The notes: generated by a model not told the origin, from the sequence alone. A stretch of 64,000 bases of DNA from DASRFA01 sp035651755 (GCA_035651755.1 DASRFA010000027.1:1-64000); one strand, 5' to 3'. Shown: positions 1-9,300, counted from the first letter of the stretch. Translations and numbers: made by a program.

Positions 1-738
1 GGTGAACGTGACGTTGTTCCAGGCGTCGGCCGAGAAGAGCGATCCGACCATCGCGGCCCCGAAGCCCGTCAGGAGCGCGCCGTGCGCCGGACCGGACCAG
101 GCGGTCGCGAGGTTCTGCGCGACGACGTGGCCGTTCCAGCCGAACGCGACGCCCACGAGCACCAGCGCCACGAGCGACGCGACCTTCGCGACCGTGAAGA
201 CGTTCTGGATGTCCTTGCCGGTTCGGAGACCCGCGCAGTTCGCGGCCGTCAGGCCCGCGATGACGAGCACGGCGACCGCCTGCTGCGCGGAGATGGGGTG
301 GCCGAGGACAGAGACGTCGGGCGCGCTCGCGAGCTCGGGTACGAGGACCGCGAGGAACTTCCCGAACGCGACCGCGACCGCGGCGATCGTGCCGGTCTGG
401 ATCACGAGGAAGAGCGTCCAGCCGTAGAGGAAGCCGGCCAGCGGACCGAACGCCTCGCGGAGGAACACGAACTGCCCGCCGGCGTGCGGGAACATCGTCG
501 CGAGCTCGGCGTAGCACTTCGCGGCGGCTACGGTCATGAACGCGCCGAGGAGCCACACCGCGAGGAGCCAGCCGGCGCCGCCGACGTTGCGCGCGATGTC
601 GGCCGACACGATGAAGATGCCCGAGCCGATCATCGACCCGGCGACGATCATCGTCGCGTCGAAGGCGCCGAGGAGGCGAATGAGATGTGGAGCGCCTTCG
701 CCGGAGTCGTCGGATCGCGCGGCCGTCTCACCCGTCAT
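1..738 (-). CDS. APC-family amino acid permease, N-terminal part (runs off left edge)
   Basis: This is the first 246 codons of a cytoplasmic-membrane amino acid/polyamine transporter; the stop lies beyond base 1. Translation from the ATG at 738 begins MTGETAARSDD and soon gives the APC signature in TM1, DATMIVAGSMIGSGIF (about residues 27-42), which carries the unwound substrate-binding helix. About six membrane spans follow. The visible end, SLFSADAWNNVTFT, matches the family's 'LFAYDGWN' region in TM6. Members are usually 430-500 residues, so about half is missing. Third codon positions are nearly all G or C. The OmpA gene lies upstream on the same strand, 87 bases away. The substrate cannot be told from this fragment. 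Confidence 0.88.
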   Translation of the reverse strand, partial: MTGETAARSDDSGEGAPHLIRLLGAFDATMIVAGSMIGSGIFIVSADIARNVGGAGWLLAVWLLGAFMTVAAAKCYAELATMFPHAGGQFVFLREAFGPLAGFLYGWTLFLVIQTGTIAAVAVAFGKFLAVLVPELASAPDVSVLGHPISAQQAVAVLVIAGLTAANCAGLRTGKDIQNVFTVAKVASLVALVLVGVAFGWNGHVVAQNLATAWSGPAHGALLTGFGAAMVGSLFSADAWNNVTFT

Positions 739-825
739 GCGCGCGACCTTCTCACGAGACGGGGAGGTTCACCAGCAATGCGGGAGCGGCTGGCGCGACG
801 CAGCGCGCCGGCCGCTCCCGGACGA

Positions 826-1809
826 TCATTGCCCGACGACGTTGAGCTCGACGCGGCGGTTCTGCGCGCGCCCGTCGGCGGTCTCGTTGCTCGCGACCGG
901 ATCGGATTCGCCGTGGCCGACCGGCTTCATGCGGCTGCCGGCGATTCCGCCGTTCTCGAGGTAGCGCTTGACCGAGCTCGCGCGGCGCTGCGAGAGCCGC
1001 ATGTTGTACGCGTCGGTGCCGATGCTGTCGGTGTAGCCGTCGACCGTGATGTCGATGCTCGGTGCGCCCTTGAGCGTCGTGATCGCCTCGTTGAGGATCG
1101 GCCGCGCGTCCGGACGGATGTTCGACTTGTCGAAGTCGAAGTTCACGCCGCGCAGCACGATCTTCTTGCGCGTGATGGGCGCGGGCGGAGGCGGAGGTGG
1201 CGGCACCGTCGTGGCGGCCTGCACGACCTCGGCCTCGGGCTCCCATACCCAGTCGAAGCTGATGCCGCCGAGGAAGATGCGGCGCGGCTCCTTCGGGCTC
1301 GCGTCGAGCGCGGGCAGCAGATTGGCCTGGTCGTAGCGCGCGAAGAGGCCGAGGAAGCCGTTCCGGAAGATCTCGTAGGAGACCTCGCCGGCGACGTTCC
1401 AGCCCGCGCCGTCCTCGCTGAGCGGTCCGCTCATGTCGCGGTAGTAGCCGCCCTGTCCCCCGAACGCGGCACGCCACGGCCCTTCCCCGAGGACGAGCCT
1501 CGGGCCGGTCGCGATGTTGAACGTGCTCGTGAGGCTGCTGCTGAACTCCCGCAGCCGACCCTTGGTGGGCAGCAGCGTGAACTGCGGCTGCAAGAGCAGG
1601 TCGAGCGCCACGCCGCGCGTCAAGCTGAAGCGATACCCGCCGAAGAATCCGATCGTGCCGCCGACATTCGCGGTTCTGGTGTACTGGCCCGTTGGAACGG
1701 CGACGCCCATGTTCCCGCCGGCTACCGGGCCGCTGGCAAAGCTGGGCCGGCTCGCCAGAACGCCACACAGAACCACCCCGGCAACGCCGAACATTGCCCG
1801 AAGTCGCAT
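826..1809 (-). CDS. OmpA-family outer-membrane protein
   Basis: A 327-residue outer-membrane protein that anchors the membrane to peptidoglycan. I chose the ATG at 1809, not an in-frame start 48 bases upstream, because GAGGGAGGGACAG precedes it and it opens directly into a signal peptide (MRLRAMFGVAGVVLCGVLA, cleavage near the FAS-G of residues 24-27). Residues about 27-195 alternate like a beta-barrel. A Val-Pro8-type linker leads to the OmpA-like peptidoglycan-binding domain (about 215-320), with VNFDFDKSNIRPDA, the GYTDSIGTDAYN loop whose Asp binds diaminopimelate, and LSQRRASSV with the partner Arg. The layout is a classic eight-strand barrel plus OmpA domain. No operon partner is evident. 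Confidence 0.9.
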   Translation of the reverse strand: MRLRAMFGVAGVVLCGVLASRPSFASGPVAGGNMGVAVPTGQYTRTANVGGTIGFFGGYRFSLTRGVALDLLLQPQFTLLPTKGRLREFSSSLTSTFNIATGPRLVLGEGPWRAAFGGQGGYYRDMSGPLSEDGAGWNVAGEVSYEIFRNGFLGLFARYDQANLLPALDASPKEPRRIFLGGISFDWVWEPEAEVVQAATTVPPPPPPPAPITRKKIVLRGVNFDFDKSNIRPDARPILNEAITTLKGAPSIDITVDGYTDSIGTDAYNMRLSQRRASSVKRYLENGGIAGSRMKPVGHGESDPVASNETADGRAQNRRVELNVVGQ

Positions 1810-1888
1810 CTGTCCCTCCCTCGTGACGGTTCTTTGCTCTGGACGCCGGGCTATCACGTTTCCCCGTGAGCACCAAGACGGCGAAGAT

Positions 1889-3199
1889 TCATCGCTTGCG
1901 GGCTCGCTCGGCGAGCGCCTCCAGCGAGCGGCCGCGCGTCTCCGGCACGAGGAGGAGGAGCGACACTCCGAGGACCGGTCCCGCCGCGAAGAGCGACGCC
2001 GCGTTTCCGAGCCCGCCGAGCGGCGCCGCGAGGTTCCCGATGACGAGAGGCGACACCATCCAGCCGATCTGCCCGATGACCTGGACCGTCAAGCTGTAGC
2101 CGGTCGCGCGGATCTCGGTCGGGAAGAGCTCGGTCGAGAGCGCGGACGTGGCGGTGCGCGCTGCCTGGTAGGCGAACATCGTCGCGACCTCGGCGACGAG
2201 GATTGCGGCGTCGCCGTCGCTCCGGAAGAGGACGAACATTCCGACCGCGGAGAGAAGATAGGCGGCCGCCGCGGTGGAACGCCGGCCCACCCGGTCCATC
2301 AGGAATCCGCTCGCCATGCTGCCGATCGTCCCCGCGAGGTATGCGAGGATGATGGCCGTTCCGACCTCGTCCGACGTCCAGGCGTGGTCGCGGCGCGCGT
2401 ACAGGGTGAAGTAGGTGATCGTCGGACCGCCGATCAGCCCGATCGAGTTCCAGAGCGCGGCGACGACGAGGAGTCGCGAGCGGTACGGCCCGGCGAACTG
2501 CGCGAGGCTCGCGGCGATCCCGCCCCAGAAGGGCGGCCGCGCTTCGCCGGACGACGCGCGCGCCTGCTCGAGCGCGGCGAAGCGCGCCGTCTCGCGCATG
2601 CCGCGCCGGAGGAACGCGATCAGGACGAGCGGGACGAGCCCGAGCGCGTACATCCCGCGCCAGCCCCAGCGCGATCCGGACATCGCCCCGTAGACGAGGC
2701 CCGCCGCCGTCACGCCGAGGATCGCGATCATGTGCAGCGCCGCGATCGCGCGGCCCCGGCTCCGGTCCGGGAACTCCTCGCTGATCATCGTGACCGCGAC
2801 GCCGAACTCCGCGGCGAGGAAGACCTGCGCGGCGCTCTGGAACGCGGTGAAGCTCGCGACGCCGGACGAGAGCGCCGTCGCGAGCGTGAACAGCGTGTAG
2901 CCGAGCACGGTGATCGAGAGGATCGGCTTCCGGCCGTAGCGGTCGGCCAGGACGACGAAGAAGAACGACATCATGCCGCCGATCCGCACGATGCTCGCCA
3001 TCATCCCGACCGCGGGATCCTTCATCGCGAAGGTGTGCGCGATGTCGGGCGTACAGAGGTGGAAGATCGTGATGTCGTAGCCCTCGAAGATCGTCGCCGA
3101 CATGAGGAGCGCGAACAGGGTACGGAGGTAGCGCGGCGAAGGCGGGGCCCACGTCGTCGGCGCGTCGTCCGCGGGAGCGATGTGCGTCGAAGCGTTCAA
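1889..3199 (-). CDS. MFS transporter (sugar/aromatic-acid symporter type)
   Basis: A 436-residue major facilitator superfamily permease with twelve predicted spans. TM1 carries EGYD, the acidic residue used by aromatic-acid/H+ symporters. The loop between TM2 and TM3 has the superfamily motif DRYGRKPIL, the equivalent mid-loop reads DRVGRRST, and the C-terminus ends in PETRGRSLEAL, the sugar-porter signature. These marks fit the AAHS/sugar-porter branch, so the substrate is probably a small carboxylate or sugar; this is inference. The start is a TTG at 3199. No ATG occurs before the middle of TM1, so I accept TTG, but a different weak start is possible. It lies 93 bases downstream of the large regulator gene on the same strand. 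Confidence 0.87.
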   Translation of the reverse strand: MNASTHIAPADDAPTTWAPPSPRYLRTLFALLMSATIFEGYDITIFHLCTPDIAHTFAMKDPAVGMMASIVRIGGMMSFFFVVLADRYGRKPILSITVLGYTLFTLATALSSGVASFTAFQSAAQVFLAAEFGVAVTMISEEFPDRSRGRAIAALHMIAILGVTAAGLVYGAMSGSRWGWRGMYALGLVPLVLIAFLRRGMRETARFAALEQARASSGEARPPFWGGIAASLAQFAGPYRSRLLVVAALWNSIGLIGGPTITYFTLYARRDHAWTSDEVGTAIILAYLAGTIGSMASGFLMDRVGRRSTAAAAYLLSAVGMFVLFRSDGDAAILVAEVATMFAYQAARTATSALSTELFPTEIRATGYSLTVQVIGQIGWMVSPLVIGNLAAPLGGLGNAASLFAAGPVLGVSLLLLVPETRGRSLEALAERARKR

Positions 3200-3292
3200 G
3201 CGACGTCTCGTGTCGCCGGTAGCTATCGGACGAAGCGGCTCGCGAGATGAAGGACGTGGCGCGCGAGCGGCGCCTCCGGGCGGTCGGCGCGC

Positions 3293-6200
3293 TCAGCTGC
3301 TCGCGATCTCCGAGAGAAGCGCTTTCGCCTCGACCAGGTCCGCGGTCTCGAAGCCTTCGGTGAACCAGCCGTACACTTCGGACAGCAGCGCGTGCGCTTC
3401 CTTCGCGCGCCGCCGCCCGCGCCACAGCCGCGCCAGGCTCATCGCCGCGCGCAGCTCCAGCCCCTTCGCCTGCTGCCGGCGAGCGATCGCGAGCGCCTCC
3501 TGGAACGAAGCCTCGGCCGCGCGCTCGGCCGGCTTGCGACCGCCCGCCGGCTCGGGCTCCCGGAGCACGAGCGCGCCGCGCAGCCGGTGGAGCTCCGCGT
3601 CCCAGTAGTGCAGTCCCGTGCGCTCTCCGGTCTCGAACGCCTCGGCGATCGCCGCCCGCGCTTCGTCGAAGCGGCCGAGCTCGGACAGGACCTCGGACAG
3701 GATCCCGAGGAACGTCGGCCGTCCGAGCTCCGAGCCGATCGCCTGGTACACCGCGAGGCCGTGCTGGATGAGCGCTGCGCCTTCGTCGCGCTGGCCGCGC
3801 TCGGCGAGGAGCCAGCCGCGGTAGATCTCACCGAGGAGGAGAAAGACGTCGAAGTCGTGCTTGGTCGAGTAGTCGAGGCGGACGTCCTCGAGCTCCTGCA
3901 CGACGTCGGCCTCGCGGCGCACTTGGTAGAACGTCGCGGCGAAGTTGTAGCCCATCGCGAGGCTCAGCGGATGGTCGATCGACCGCGCGATGCGAAGGCA
4001 CTCCTGCATGTGCGCGGCGGCGCGATCGTGATGTCCGAGCATCATCAGCGTCAAGCCTATGTGCGCGAAGCAGGACACACCCGTGTCGTGGTCGACGGAC
4101 AAGGCGCGAAGGCGATTCGGGCTGTGGCGCTCGGGATCGTACAGCTTGCTCGCGCCCTCGAGGTGCGCGAGCGCGTCGACGAACTCCCCCGAGTAGAAGC
4201 GAGCGAGGCCCGCGATGTTGTGCGCGCTGAGCAGGACGGCGTCGTCCTCGGTCTTCTCGGCGAGGGCGAGGAGCTGCTCGGACGCCTCCCGCGCGACCGC
4301 GAGCTGTCCCCGCATCAGATAGAAGCCCGACAGGCCGAGCAGGACCGGGAAGAGCTGCGGCGTGACGCCGATCTCCGCGCACAGGTCGCGCGCCCGCGCG
4401 TACGCGGTCGCCACCTCGGGCGCGGCCCATCCGCTGGTCGCGATCACGGCTGCGCCGAGCAGCGTCTGGACCTCCACCTCCTGCCGATCGCGCTCGGGCG
4501 ACTTCGGCAGCGCGGCGAGCAGCTCGAGCGCCCGCGTCGCGTGCTGGATCGCCTCCCGGTGTCCGTGCTGGCGGAGCGCCGTGTCGGCCGCCTGCCGGCG
4601 GTAGTGCACGGCGCGCGCGAAGTCGCGTCCTTGCTCGAAGTGCATCGCGAGCTCGCCCGCGATGTCGCCCGCGCGCGCGCCGTGGGCGCGCTCGAGGCGA
4701 TCTCCGATCCGGAGATGGAGCCCGACGCGATGACCCGCGGTGATGCGCCCGTAGAGCACGTTCCGGTAGATCGCGTGGATGAAGCCGTAGCGTCCGGCGA
4801 CGGTGCCGTCCGGCCACTCGGCGACCCCGAGCGCGCGCACGAGCTGGCCGCGCCGCGCGAGCTCGGAACAGCAGCGCTCGCCGTCGCGCGGGTCGATGTG
4901 ATCGACGGCCGAGAGCGCCGCCGAGAACTCCGCGCCCGCGACGCTCGCGAGCTCGAGCATCGCCTGCTCCTCGGGCGCGAGCCGGTCGACCTGCTTCTCG
5001 ACGATCTGCCAGAGCGTGTGCGGCACCCCGGACGCGATGCGATCGATCGGAGCGGAAAGCGCCCAGCGCCCGTCCACCTCCCGCAGCTGGCCCTGGGCGA
5101 CGAGGTCGTCCACGACGTTCACGAGGAAGAGCGGGTTGCCGCTCGTGTTCTCGTGCAGCACGCGCGCGAGGCTCGGGTCGAGCGAGGCGTCCGGGAAGCG
5201 GCGATCGAGGTAGTCGCCGACGGCCGTTTCGCTCAGGAAGTCGAGGATCACCTCTTCGCACTGCCCGTGGACCTGGAGCTCCTGCTTGACGGCCCGGAGC
5301 GGATGCGACGAGACCGCCACGTCGGCCGGCCGATACGTCGCGAGGACGAGGAGGCGCGCCGGGTCGCGCCGGCGCGCGAGCATCGCGAGCAGGTCGATCG
5401 TCGCCGTGTCGCTCCAGTGGAGGTCCTCCAGCAGGAGGACGAACGGCGCGTCCGCGCTGAGCACGTCGAAGGCCTCGCTGAGCTCGCGCAGCATGCGCTC
5501 GCGCGTCGTGCCCTGCGCCCGGCGCTGGACCGAGCCGAGCTCGTCGTCCGTGAGGAGCGACGGAAGCTCCGCGAGCCAGGTCGGCGCGTAGCGCCGCAGG
5601 ACGCCGACCACCGCCTCGCCGTTCCGCCCGCGGCCCATGCGCCCGAGCGCTTCGAGGAGCGGCAGGTGAGGCTCGGTCGAGCCGTAATGCTCGATGCACT
5701 GCCCGCGGCCGACGAGGAGCCCGTCGCCGTCGCCGAAGCGCGCGAGGAACGCCTCGACCAGCGTCGTCTTTCCGATCCCCGCCTCGCCCGTGACGAAGAC
5801 GATCCGGCGCTGCCCGCCGGCCGCGGCGGCGAGGAGAGCGTCCAGGCGCGCGAGCTCGGCGTCCCGGCCGACCAGCGTCGGGGTGGAGAGGCTCGCGTCC
5901 GCCGGCAGGGGCAGCACCGGCTCGGGAAGCGACGCCGCCTCGGCCGGCGGGGGCGAAGCGACCGGCCCGATGAAGCGGAACCCGCGGCGATGGACGGTCT
6001 CGATGTAGCGCGGGCGGCGCGACGAGTCGGCGAGCGCCTTCCGCAGGTCGCGGATGCAGCTCGTGAGCGCGGCCTCGCTCACGATCGTGTCTCCCCACGC
6101 GGCGGAGAGGAGCCCGTCCTTCGTGATCAGGCGCTGCGGGTGGTCGACGAGATGGCGCAGCACCGCGAACGCCTTCGGGCCGAGGTCGAGGCGCTGCTCT

Positions 6201-6337
6201 CCGCACCACACCCAGCCGGAGTCGGAGTCGATCCGGACCGCGGGAGCTGGGTCCGCCGGCGCGTGCGCCGGCCTGCGGGTCGCCGGCGGCTCGCCGGCCA
6301 CCTTCGTTTGCCGCTTCTTCCTCAGCGAAACGACCAC
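3293..6337 (-). CDS. Winged-helix DNA-binding / AAA ATPase / TPR regulator
   Basis: A 1014-residue cytoplasmic transcription regulator of the SARP/STAND kind. Residues about 35-125 form an OmpR/CadC-type winged helix (LDLGPKAFAVLRHLV through RPRYIETVHRRGFRFIG). After a Pro/Ala linker comes an AAA_16 ATPase with Walker A GEAGIGKTT (183-191) and Walker B VLLLEDLHWSD near residue 300. The C-terminal half is all-helical TPR-like repeat, usually the ligand or partner sensor. The GTG at 6337 is used because the open frame further upstream is antisense-like and Arg-rich and lies inside the neighbour. This start overlaps the upstream gene's stop by 16 bases, suggesting coupled translation. No clear Shine-Dalgarno precedes it, so the exact start is uncertain. 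Confidence 0.85.
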   Translation of the reverse strand: MVVSLRKKRQTKVAGEPPATRRPAHAPADPAPAVRIDSDSGWVWCGEQRLDLGPKAFAVLRHLVDHPQRLITKDGLLSAAWGDTIVSEAALTSCIRDLRKALADSSRRPRYIETVHRRGFRFIGPVASPPPAEAASLPEPVLPLPADASLSTPTLVGRDAELARLDALLAAAAGGQRRIVFVTGEAGIGKTTLVEAFLARFGDGDGLLVGRGQCIEHYGSTEPHLPLLEALGRMGRGRNGEAVVGVLRRYAPTWLAELPSLLTDDELGSVQRRAQGTTRERMLRELSEAFDVLSADAPFVLLLEDLHWSDTATIDLLAMLARRRDPARLLVLATYRPADVAVSSHPLRAVKQELQVHGQCEEVILDFLSETAVGDYLDRRFPDASLDPSLARVLHENTSGNPLFLVNVVDDLVAQGQLREVDGRWALSAPIDRIASGVPHTLWQIVEKQVDRLAPEEQAMLELASVAGAEFSAALSAVDHIDPRDGERCCSELARRGQLVRALGVAEWPDGTVAGRYGFIHAIYRNVLYGRITAGHRVGLHLRIGDRLERAHGARAGDIAGELAMHFEQGRDFARAVHYRRQAADTALRQHGHREAIQHATRALELLAALPKSPERDRQEVEVQTLLGAAVIATSGWAAPEVATAYARARDLCAEIGVTPQLFPVLLGLSGFYLMRGQLAVAREASEQLLALAEKTEDDAVLLSAHNIAGLARFYSGEFVDALAHLEGASKLYDPERHSPNRLRALSVDHDTGVSCFAHIGLTLMMLGHHDRAAAHMQECLRIARSIDHPLSLAMGYNFAATFYQVRREADVVQELEDVRLDYSTKHDFDVFLLLGEIYRGWLLAERGQRDEGAALIQHGLAVYQAIGSELGRPTFLGILSEVLSELGRFDEARAAIAEAFETGERTGLHYWDAELHRLRGALVLREPEPAGGRKPAERAAEASFQEALAIARRQQAKGLELRAAMSLARLWRGRRRAKEAHALLSEVYGWFTEGFETADLVEAKALLSEIASS

Positions 6338-7560
6338 CCGGCGGCGCCGCTCATGCGGATGATCTGAGCCTCGGGCGGCGGGCTCGCGGCCTCGCGCGCG
6401 GGGTCGACATCGATCTCGAATCGCAGCGTCTCGCTGCCGGGCGACCCGGTGACGGCTCCCACGCGCGCTCGCGGATCGATCCCGCCGACCATCGCCTCGA
6501 GGCCGCTCCGTTCGCCGCGCGCGAGGAGGCCGATCCACCCCGGCGCTTCCTCACCGCCGAGCGCCGCCGGCACGCCGAGCTCGACGTCCGCGCGCCGGCT
6601 GCTCGTCCCCATAGACGCGCGCACCGCCGTCCCCGGCGGAAGGCAGGGGTGGATGCGCAGAAGGTCGGTCACCGCGGCGATCCCGTCGCCGTCGCCGCGC
6701 CAGGCGCGCAGCCGCTCGCTCACGATCCAGCTCACGCCGGCCCACTGCGCGGCGAGAGCCGCACGCGCCGCGTCGCGCCCGATCGCGTCCTCGACGACGA
6801 GCTCCGTCGACGCGATCAGGAGGTGCATCTGCATCTGGAACTCGCGCAGCACCGCGACGAGCGCGCCCTGCGACAGGCGGTTCAGGCGGAACGCGGGATC
6901 GAACGGCCCGCGGTAGTCGCGCCAGCCGCCGGGCTCGCGGTCGTCGGGCATCGGGTTCGCGAAGGCGGCGAGAGGCAGCGCGCGGACGCGGCGCGTGATC
7001 GGCGCCTCGACGACGGGCTCGACGTCGGGCTCGATCGCGATCGTCCAGTGGCAGTGCGGCATGCGATCGACCGGCGTGCGCGGCGGGCGGTGGAGCGGCC
7101 GGATGCGCGCGCGCGGGTTGGTCGCGACGGCGGTCGCGTCGAAGGTCGGGTCCTCGATGTGGTGGCACATCCGGACGACGGCGCCTTCGCCCATCGGCTC
7201 GGTGTCGACGAGCGCGCCGCAGTGGTTCAGCCAGAACGTCGCGTGGCGGTCGTCCTGCACGGCGTAGCCGACGTTCATGAACTCGTGCACGAAGCCGACG
7301 TCGAGCTGGAGCGCCTTCAGGATCGCGACGACGTCGTCGCCCTCGATCCCCATGAGCTTCCGCATGCGTCCGGTGTAGACCGGGCTCGCGCCCATCCATT
7401 CGTCGATGATGAGCGGCGTCGTCGCCTCGAGGCCGAGGCGCTTCACGATCGGCGGCATGATCCCGCGGCTCGTGAAGTACGGCGCGAGCATGTACTCGAG
7501 GCCGAGGCTGACGAGCCGGTCGCGCGAGAGCAATTCGAGCGGGGACGCTTCCGCAGGCAC
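6322..7560 (-). CDS. Unrecognised 412-residue protein, coupled to the ATPase regulator
   Basis: I do not recognise the family with confidence. The protein starts at a GTG (7560), has no signal peptide or clear membrane span, and is rich in His, Trp and Met around residues 95-185 (NHCGALVD, MCHHIEDPTFDA, MPHCHWTI). That pattern suggests a metal- or cofactor-binding core. The last third resembles no motif I know. Third codon positions are strongly G/C and the frame is uninterrupted, so it is a real gene. Its last 16 bases overlap the start of the winged-helix/ATPase regulator, implying one transcript. A divergent SRPBCC gene begins 68 bases upstream. It could be a hydrolase or reductase, but that would be a guess. 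Confidence 0.75.
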   Translation of the reverse strand: MPAEASPLELLSRDRLVSLGLEYMLAPYFTSRGIMPPIVKRLGLEATTPLIIDEWMGASPVYTGRMRKLMGIEGDDVVAILKALQLDVGFVHEFMNVGYAVQDDRHATFWLNHCGALVDTEPMGEGAVVRMCHHIEDPTFDATAVATNPRARIRPLHRPPRTPVDRMPHCHWTIAIEPDVEPVVEAPITRRVRALPLAAFANPMPDDREPGGWRDYRGPFDPAFRLNRLSQGALVAVLREFQMQMHLLIASTELVVEDAIGRDAARAALAAQWAGVSWIVSERLRAWRGDGDGIAAVTDLLRIHPCLPPGTAVRASMGTSSRRADVELGVPAALGGEEAPGWIGLLARGERSGLEAMVGGIDPRARVGAVTGSPGSETLRFEIDVDPAREAASPPPEAQIIRMSGAAGWSFR

Positions 7561-7627
7561 GACTCGCGACTATCCGGCGCGTCGCGGAGGTGTCAAGACG
7601 AGACGGGGCGCGGGCGAGGAGGCGACG

Positions 7628-8131
7628 ATGCGCTTCGTGAAGGAGACCCGGATCGCGGCGAGCGCGGAGGCGGTGTTCGCGTTCCACGAGCGGCCGGACG
7701 CGCTCGCGCTGCTGCAGCCGCCATGGCAGGCGGCGGAGATCGTCCAGCCGCCGTCGTCGCTCGCGGTCGGGACGCGGGTCGTGCTGCGCGTCCGCTTCGG
7801 CCCGTTCCGACGCACCATCGACGCGGAGCACGTCGCGTACGAGCCGGGCCGCATGTTCGCGGACCGCATGGTGCGCGGGCCGTTCGCGAGCTGGCTCCAT
7901 CGCCACGTCGTGACGCCGATCGGCCCGGCGGAGTCCCTCCTCACCGACGACGTCGAATACGAGCTCCCGTTCGGCGCCGTCGGTCGCCTCCTCGGCGCGC
8001 GGCTCGCCGAGCGCGAGCTCGAACGGCTGTTCGAGTACCGGCACGCGGTCACGCGTCGCGAGTGCGAGCGTCGCACGGACGACGATCGTGGCGGTGCCGC
8101 GCGTGACGCCGGACCGCCTCCCGCGATATGA
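7628..8131 (+). CDS. SRPBCC (START-like) ligand-binding protein
   Basis: A 167-residue protein with the helix-grip SRPBCC fold. It opens MRFVKETRIAASAEAVFAF, the usual first strand and helix, and continues through PPWQAAEIV, VVLRVRFGP and MVRGPFASWLHRH to the final long helix AERELERLFEYRHAV. Such proteins bind hydrophobic ligands or act as cyclase/dehydrase-like enzymes. The ATG at 7628 follows GGCGAGGAGGCGACG, a good ribosome-binding site. The last 15-20 residues are acidic and basic low-complexity, probably disordered. The methyltransferase begins 7 bases after the stop, so the two are likely cotranscribed and may modify the same small molecule. Confidence 0.82.
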   Translation: MRFVKETRIAASAEAVFAFHERPDALALLQPPWQAAEIVQPPSSLAVGTRVVLRVRFGPFRRTIDAEHVAYEPGRMFADRMVRGPFASWLHRHVVTPIGPAESLLTDDVEYELPFGAVGRLLGARLAERELERLFEYRHAVTRRECERRTDDDRGGAARDAGPPPAI

Positions 8132-8138
8132 CCGACGG

Positions 8139-8990
8139 ATGCCATCGGCGAACGTGGGTCACTATTTCCTGGGCACGCAAGGCCTCGCGCTCCTGCGCGG
8201 CTGGATGTCGGGCGGACCCGAGCTCGCCCGGCGCGTCGACGAGATCCACCGCATGAGCGGCGCGCCCGGCGAGCTTCCGATGTCGCTCACGATCGACATC
8301 CGCGAGCACGGCGTCGCCGACGGCTACGCGCGCTGGTCGGAGACGTACGATGCCGCGCCGAACCCGCTCATCCGCGTCGAGCAGCCGGTCGTGCGCGCGA
8401 TGATCGATCGCGTGCCCGCCGGCGCGGCGCTCGATGCTGCGTGTGGCACCGGCCGGCACACCGCGTACCTCGTCGAGCGCGGCCACCGCGCGATCGGCGT
8501 CGACGCGACGCCCGAGATGCTCGCGAGGGCGCGCGAGCGCGTGCCGGGCGCGGAGTTCCGCGAAGGCACGCTCGAGCGTCTGCCGGTCGAGACGGCGACG
8601 ATCGACCTCGCCGTGTGCTCGCTCGCGCTCACGCACGTTCCCGATCCGACGCGCGCGATCGCCGAGATCGCGCGCGTGCTGGGCCCCGGAGGGCGCTTCG
8701 TCCTCTCCGACTTCCACCCGATGATGCTCCTCCTCGGCGGCGGCGGCTTCTTCGTCGCCACCGACGGCACCGCGGGGAACGTGCGCAGCTACGCGCACCT
8801 GCCGTCGCGCTATCTCGCGGCGTTTCGCGCCGCCGGGCTCGAGGTCGTCGACTGCGTCGAGCCGGCCATCGAGGAGCAGGACCTTGCCGCGCTGTCGGGC
8901 GGGATGGAGAGCCTTGCCGCGGAGGCGTTCCGAGGCGCATGGATCGGGATGCCGAACGCGATCGTGTGGGAGCTCGTGCGGCGCGCGTAG
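8139..8990 (+). CDS. Class I SAM-dependent methyltransferase
   Basis: A 283-residue methyltransferase of the Methyltransf_11 type. Motif I is LDAACGTGRHTAYL, the glycine-rich SAM loop; the acidic residue after strand 2 is in IGVDATPEMLARAR; the motif IV region is TIDLAVCSLALTHVPDP; and a GPGGRFVLSDFHP loop closes the SAM site. The N-terminal 85 residues (GHYFLGTQGLALLRGW) are not part of the core and probably cap the substrate. I start it at the ATG at 8139, 7 bases after the SRPBCC stop; an earlier in-frame ATG at 8088 would overlap that gene by 44 bases. The substrate is unknown. Confidence 0.85.
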   Translation: MPSANVGHYFLGTQGLALLRGWMSGGPELARRVDEIHRMSGAPGELPMSLTIDIREHGVADGYARWSETYDAAPNPLIRVEQPVVRAMIDRVPAGAALDAACGTGRHTAYLVERGHRAIGVDATPEMLARARERVPGAEFREGTLERLPVETATIDLAVCSLALTHVPDPTRAIAEIARVLGPGGRFVLSDFHPMMLLLGGGGFFVATDGTAGNVRSYAHLPSRYLAAFRAAGLEVVDCVEPAIEEQDLAALSGGMESLAAEAFRGAWIGMPNAIVWELVRRA

Positions 8991-9024
8991 TGGCGCGAGA
9001 GGGCGGCGCGCGCCGGGCGTGGCA

Positions 9025-9300
9025 TCACCTTCTCCCGTACCGGCTACGCGCACCCGGGCCCGCGAGCGATTCGATCGAGCACGCGGGATCGCGCACGCAC
9101 TCGGCGAAGAACGATTCGCCGAGCTCGCTCACGCCCTGGACGTTCGCGAGCCGCTTGCCCTTCGCGCTCGCCCGACCGGTGAAGGCGATCTGCAGATCCG
9201 GGTTCGGCGGCGTGACGCACTGGAAGTCCGTGGAGGCGCCGAACTGGACGTGCTTCGACATCCCCCGCGCGCGGCAATCGCACGCGAGCGTGGTCTTCAC
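9025..9300 (-). CDS. 91-residue Cys-containing tail ORF, overlapping the propeller lipoprotein by GTGA
   Basis: This is a clear coding stretch (codon third positions almost all G/C) in the frame one base back from the preceding gene. If it is a separate gene, its GTG start overlaps the upstream TGA as GTGA. The product has no signal peptide, yet it looks exported: it has four cysteines (CDCRARGM, FQCVTPP, AECVRDPAC contribute) and follows a Cys-rich domain. A more likely reading is that it is the C-terminal domain of the upstream lipoprotein, detached by a one-base loss or joined by a -1 ribosomal shift. I recognise no domain in it. Confidence 0.6.
   Translation of the reverse strand: MKTTLACDCRARGMSKHVQFGASTDFQCVTPPNPDLQIAFTGRASAKGKRLANVQGVSELGESFFAECVRDPACSIESLAGPGARSRYGRR

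Noticed and set aside
3392..6367. A 991-codon plus-strand open frame antisense to the ATPase regulator
   Set aside because: It is Arg/Glu/Ala-rich without domains; such long antisense frames are expected at this G+C. The minus-strand frame has clear motifs.
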